Source of the DNA: Burkholderiaceae bacterium 16
GTDB taxonomy: Bacteria; Pseudomonadota; Gammaproteobacteria; Burkholderiales; Burkholderiaceae
Direction: 5' to 3'
Assembly (NCBI GenBank): GCA_000955785.1
Contig: JYOD01000026.1
Location: 105,031-169,030, forward strand
Length of the DNA: 64,000 nt
Position numbers and translations under genes: made by a program. Positions within the stretch are counted from its first letter, which is position 1. Each line of letters begins with the position of its first letter. Shown in pieces: positions 61,837 to 64,000 of the stretch. The notes under the pieces were generated by a model. That model was not told where the DNA came from. It did not search any database and saw nothing but the letters and a program-made list of their open reading frames with translations.

Positions 61837-63681
61837 ATGAACGAACATGAGATGGCGTATCGGTCTGGGCTGAAGGGGTTGCGGCACGGGCTGGCAGTGG
61901 CTGCGATGGTGGCAGGGTTGGTGCCTGGCTGGGCTGGTGCGAAGGATAGCGGGGCGGCGATGGGCGCAACCAACGCTGGCGCTGCCAAATCCGCAAGTGC
62001 TGGCGCCGCGCTTGCAGCAAGCGCCCGGCTTGAGGCGGGTGGCAGCGCTAGCGGCGAGTGGCGGCCCCGCACGCCGGTTGCCTACCGGCTACGCCTCGCG
62101 CGTGGCGATCTGGTCCTGGGCGGGTTCGAAGGCGTGCCGGCGGCGCTGGACCTGGTGGACGCAAAGGGTCGGCACTTGCGGCGGTTGGCCGGGGCGGGTT
62201 TGCCCACGCGGGATTTCATGTTTGTGGCGCCGGAGGATGGGGACTACACGTTGCTGGTGAAGCGGCCGGAAGAGGGCGCGGGCAAGCCAGGAGCACAGGG
62301 CGATGCTGCGGCCCGTTCCGGTACGCCGTTCAAGGTGACCGTTTCAAGCATCGTGCCTTCGAAGGCACAGCACGCGCCTGCCGATGCGCCCGAGAGTCCG
62401 CGGCTGCGGGCGCTGGCGGGTACGCTGGCCGACGGTGGCGGCAGCGCGGCGTTCTGGGAGGAAATGCGCCGGCAGGGCACGCCGCTGGTCGAGCCGCTGG
62501 GCGCACCCGGTGCCCACCGCGCCGAGAATGACGCGGGCGACGAGGTACTCGTGACCTTCCTGTGGCGCGGCGCCAGCCACGGTGTGCGCTTGTTCGGCAG
62601 CCCGGCCGGCGATCACGACGAACTGGCGCGGCTGGGGGACAGCGATGTCTGGTATCGCTCCTATCGCCTGCCGGCGAGCACGCGCCTGAGCTACCAACTG
62701 GCTCCAGACGTGCCGCGGTTCGACGCACCCCCGCCGCAGCGGCGCCGTGCAATCCTGGCCACAGCGCAGCGCGATCCGCTTAACGCGCGCGCATTTCCTG
62801 GCGGGGGCGTTGATGTGTTCCAGGATAAGTCTGTACTGGAGCTAGCCAAGGCACCTCCGCAGCCGTGGGTGGAGGCGCGAGCCGGGGTGCCCGCTGGCAC
62901 GGTGTCGCGGCATCGGTTCGACAGCCGGTTGCTGGGCAATTCGCGTGATGTCTATCTGTATCGTCCTGCCGGCTACCGTGCCGGGGCTGACGGGCAGGCG
63001 CTGCTGGTGGTGTTTGACGCGCACGCCTACGTGAGTCTGGTGCCGACGCCGGTGATTCTGGACAACCTGATTGCGGAAGGGCGTATTCCGCCGACGGCGG
63101 CCGTCATTGTGGGTAATCCGAGTGCGGCGGCGCGTGGTGCTGAGTTGCCTCCAAATCCGATGTTCGCGCGGTTCCTTGCTGAAGAGTTGATGCCGTGGGC
63201 GCGTGGTCAGGGTTTGTCTGCGCCGGCGGGCCGTACCGTAGTGGCTGGTTCCAGTTTCGGAGGCCTGGCGTCAGCCTATGCAGCACTGCGTCATCCGGAA
63301 TTGTTCGGCAATGTGCTTAGCCAGTCGGGATCATTCTGGTGGGCGCCGGCGGCGGGGTCCCCACAGGGTGGATCTGTGCAGGCGCGTGAGCAGGAGTGGT
63401 TGACGCGGGAGTATGTTGCGGCGCCACGGTTGCCGGTGCGCTTTCATCTGGAGGCTGGACTGTTCGAGGGCGCGCGCGGGCCGGGTGGCATTCTCTCTGC
63501 ATCGCGGCATTTGCGTGATGTGTTGTTGGCCAAGGGGTATGCTGTGCGTTATGCGGAGACGGCCAGCGGGCATGATTATTTGCACTGGCGGGGGTCGCTG
63601 GCTTGTGGGTTGTTGGCCTTGATTGGCGATGAGAGGCCGGCCTCCGGTACTGCGCTCGCCTGCGCAGCGTGGGAGCCGTAA
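61837..63681 (+). CDS. Exported enterochelin-esterase (Fes)-like hydrolase
   Basis: A 614-residue esterase of the Fes/IroD superfamily with a signal peptide (core HGLAVAAMVAGLVPGWAGA). Residues about 55-170 form a beta-rich pre-domain, then an enterochelin-esterase N-terminal domain (about 205-330, TFLWRGASHGVRLFG, DVWYRSYRLPA) and an esterase-D-type alpha/beta hydrolase with GSSFGG at 471-476 (Ser473) and a His579 in SGHDYLHW. Being exported, it would cleave a ferric tri-catecholate ester in the periplasm. Start at 61837; two GTG codons lie just upstream in frame. It begins 11 bp after the receptor. Confidence 0.87.
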   Translation: MNEHEMAYRSGLKGLRHGLAVAAMVAGLVPGWAGAKDSGAAMGATNAGAAKSASAGAALAASARLEAGGSASGEWRPRTPVAYRLRLARGDLVLGGFEGVPAALDLVDAKGRHLRRLAGAGLPTRDFMFVAPEDGDYTLLVKRPEEGAGKPGAQGDAAARSGTPFKVTVSSIVPSKAQHAPADAPESPRLRALAGTLADGGGSAAFWEEMRRQGTPLVEPLGAPGAHRAENDAGDEVLVTFLWRGASHGVRLFGSPAGDHDELARLGDSDVWYRSYRLPASTRLSYQLAPDVPRFDAPPPQRRRAILATAQRDPLNARAFPGGGVDVFQDKSVLELAKAPPQPWVEARAGVPAGTVSRHRFDSRLLGNSRDVYLYRPAGYRAGADGQALLVVFDAHAYVSLVPTPVILDNLIAEGRIPPTAAVIVGNPSAAARGAELPPNPMFARFLAEELMPWARGQGLSAPAGRTVVAGSSFGGLASAYAALRHPELFGNVLSQSGSFWWAPAAGSPQGGSVQAREQEWLTREYVAAPRLPVRFHLEAGLFEGARGPGGILSASRHLRDVLLAKGYAVRYAETASGHDYLHWRGSLACGLLALIGDERPASGTALACAAWEP

Positions 63682-63949
63682 ACGGAATCTGCAGGAATGG
63701 CTACGAAAAGGCCAACTCAGTGGCCAGGAACTAGCCTACCAACTCGACGAACTTCGCGGCAACGTGCAGAGCATTGCCCAGGAAAGCTGCGCCGACCTGC
63801 TGCGAGTCAGCGCGGGGCTCGGTGCTGTATTGAAGCTGCTGGATTTCGATGGGGACGATTCCGAGGACAGTCACGGGCTGCATTGTTTGCTGACACCGTT
63901 GAAGCAGCAGTTGGATGAAGCTCTGAACCGGGTGCAGGGCATCCTCTGA
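63629..63949 (+). CDS. DUF1484-family hypothetical protein
   Basis: A protein of up to 106 residues overlapping the end of the esterase gene in another frame. From about residue 20 on it looks real: a helical stretch LQEWLRKGQLSGQELAYQLD, then ESCADLLRVSAGLGAVLKLLDF and GLHCLLTPLKQQLDEALNRV, the pattern I know from DUF1484 proteins of Ralstonia and Cupriavidus. The ATG at 63629 gives a basic N-terminus that is only antisense-frame-like over the overlap; a non-ATG start near 63690 is possible. Function unknown. Confidence 0.55.
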   Translation: MRGRPPVLRSPAQRGSRKRNLQEWLRKGQLSGQELAYQLDELRGNVQSIAQESCADLLRVSAGLGAVLKLLDFDGDDSEDSHGLHCLLTPLKQQLDEALNRVQGIL

Positions 63950-64000
63950 GGGCAGGTTGAGCGCTCGCCCTTTCCCCCGCCCTACCCAGGAACCTCCGCT

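Overview
The window is a 64 kb piece of a high-GC chromosome from a beta-proteobacterium of the Burkholderiaceae, most likely Cupriavidus or a close Ralstonia relative. The basis is the uniform high GC with strong GC3 bias, the hopanoid hpnIJKL cluster, the family profile of the proteins, and a DUF1484 protein, a family I associate with Ralstonia/Cupriavidus. I see no insertion sequence, prophage, CRISPR array, rRNA or replication origin. One tRNA gene (Leu, anticodon CAA) is present. Species-level assignment is not possible by eye.

Layout: 1-5360 is a complete branched-chain amino acid ABC importer, livKHMGF. 5400-6800 (minus) is an acetylornithine-type aminotransferase preceded by what looks like a transcription attenuator with an arginine-containing leader peptide. 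6851-8911 holds a divergent pair, a 2Fe-2S flavin reductase and an SDR epimerase-like protein. 9244-20500 is the histidine utilisation region: a NitT/TauT-type ABC importer and hutC, then hutH-hutU-hutD-hutI-hutF-hutG, with three matching HutC-like operator sites. 20514-27416 (minus) holds a cardiolipin synthase and an aspartate/alanine module (aspartate 4-decarboxylase with two AspT-type antiporters). 27795-34621 is a mixed housekeeping stretch: small membrane protein, LysR regulator, BamE-like lipoprotein, cupin, tRNA-Leu, alpha/beta hydrolase, 3-hydroxyisobutyrate dehydrogenase-like enzyme, an orphan binding protein and a 5'-truncated enoyl-CoA hydratase. 34613-39273 (minus) is hpnIJKL for hopanoid head-group tailoring.

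41594-48542 is a tightly coupled operon: MFS transporter, FGGY kinase, GlpD-like dehydrogenase, alkyl-DHAP-synthase-like flavoprotein and a GlpP-type antiterminator, with a strong promoter and a perfect hairpin in its leader. 49092-55114 combines a family 2 glycosyltransferase, a SCO1 copper chaperone, a secreted copper-radical (galactose) oxidase retaining all the metal and cofactor residues, a monohaem cytochrome c and a Tat-exported beta-helix protein. 57517-63681 is a Fur- and FecIR-controlled siderophore system: ECF sigma, anti-sigma, TonB receptor with signalling domain, and an exported enterochelin-esterase-like protein.

The least conventional parts are the SCO1/galactose-oxidase/cytochrome locus, the GlpP operon, the candidate arginine attenuator with a promoter that would make its leader peptide leaderless, and the assignment of a TauT-type importer to the hut regulon by its operator. 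All functional calls are from reading motifs; no database search was run.
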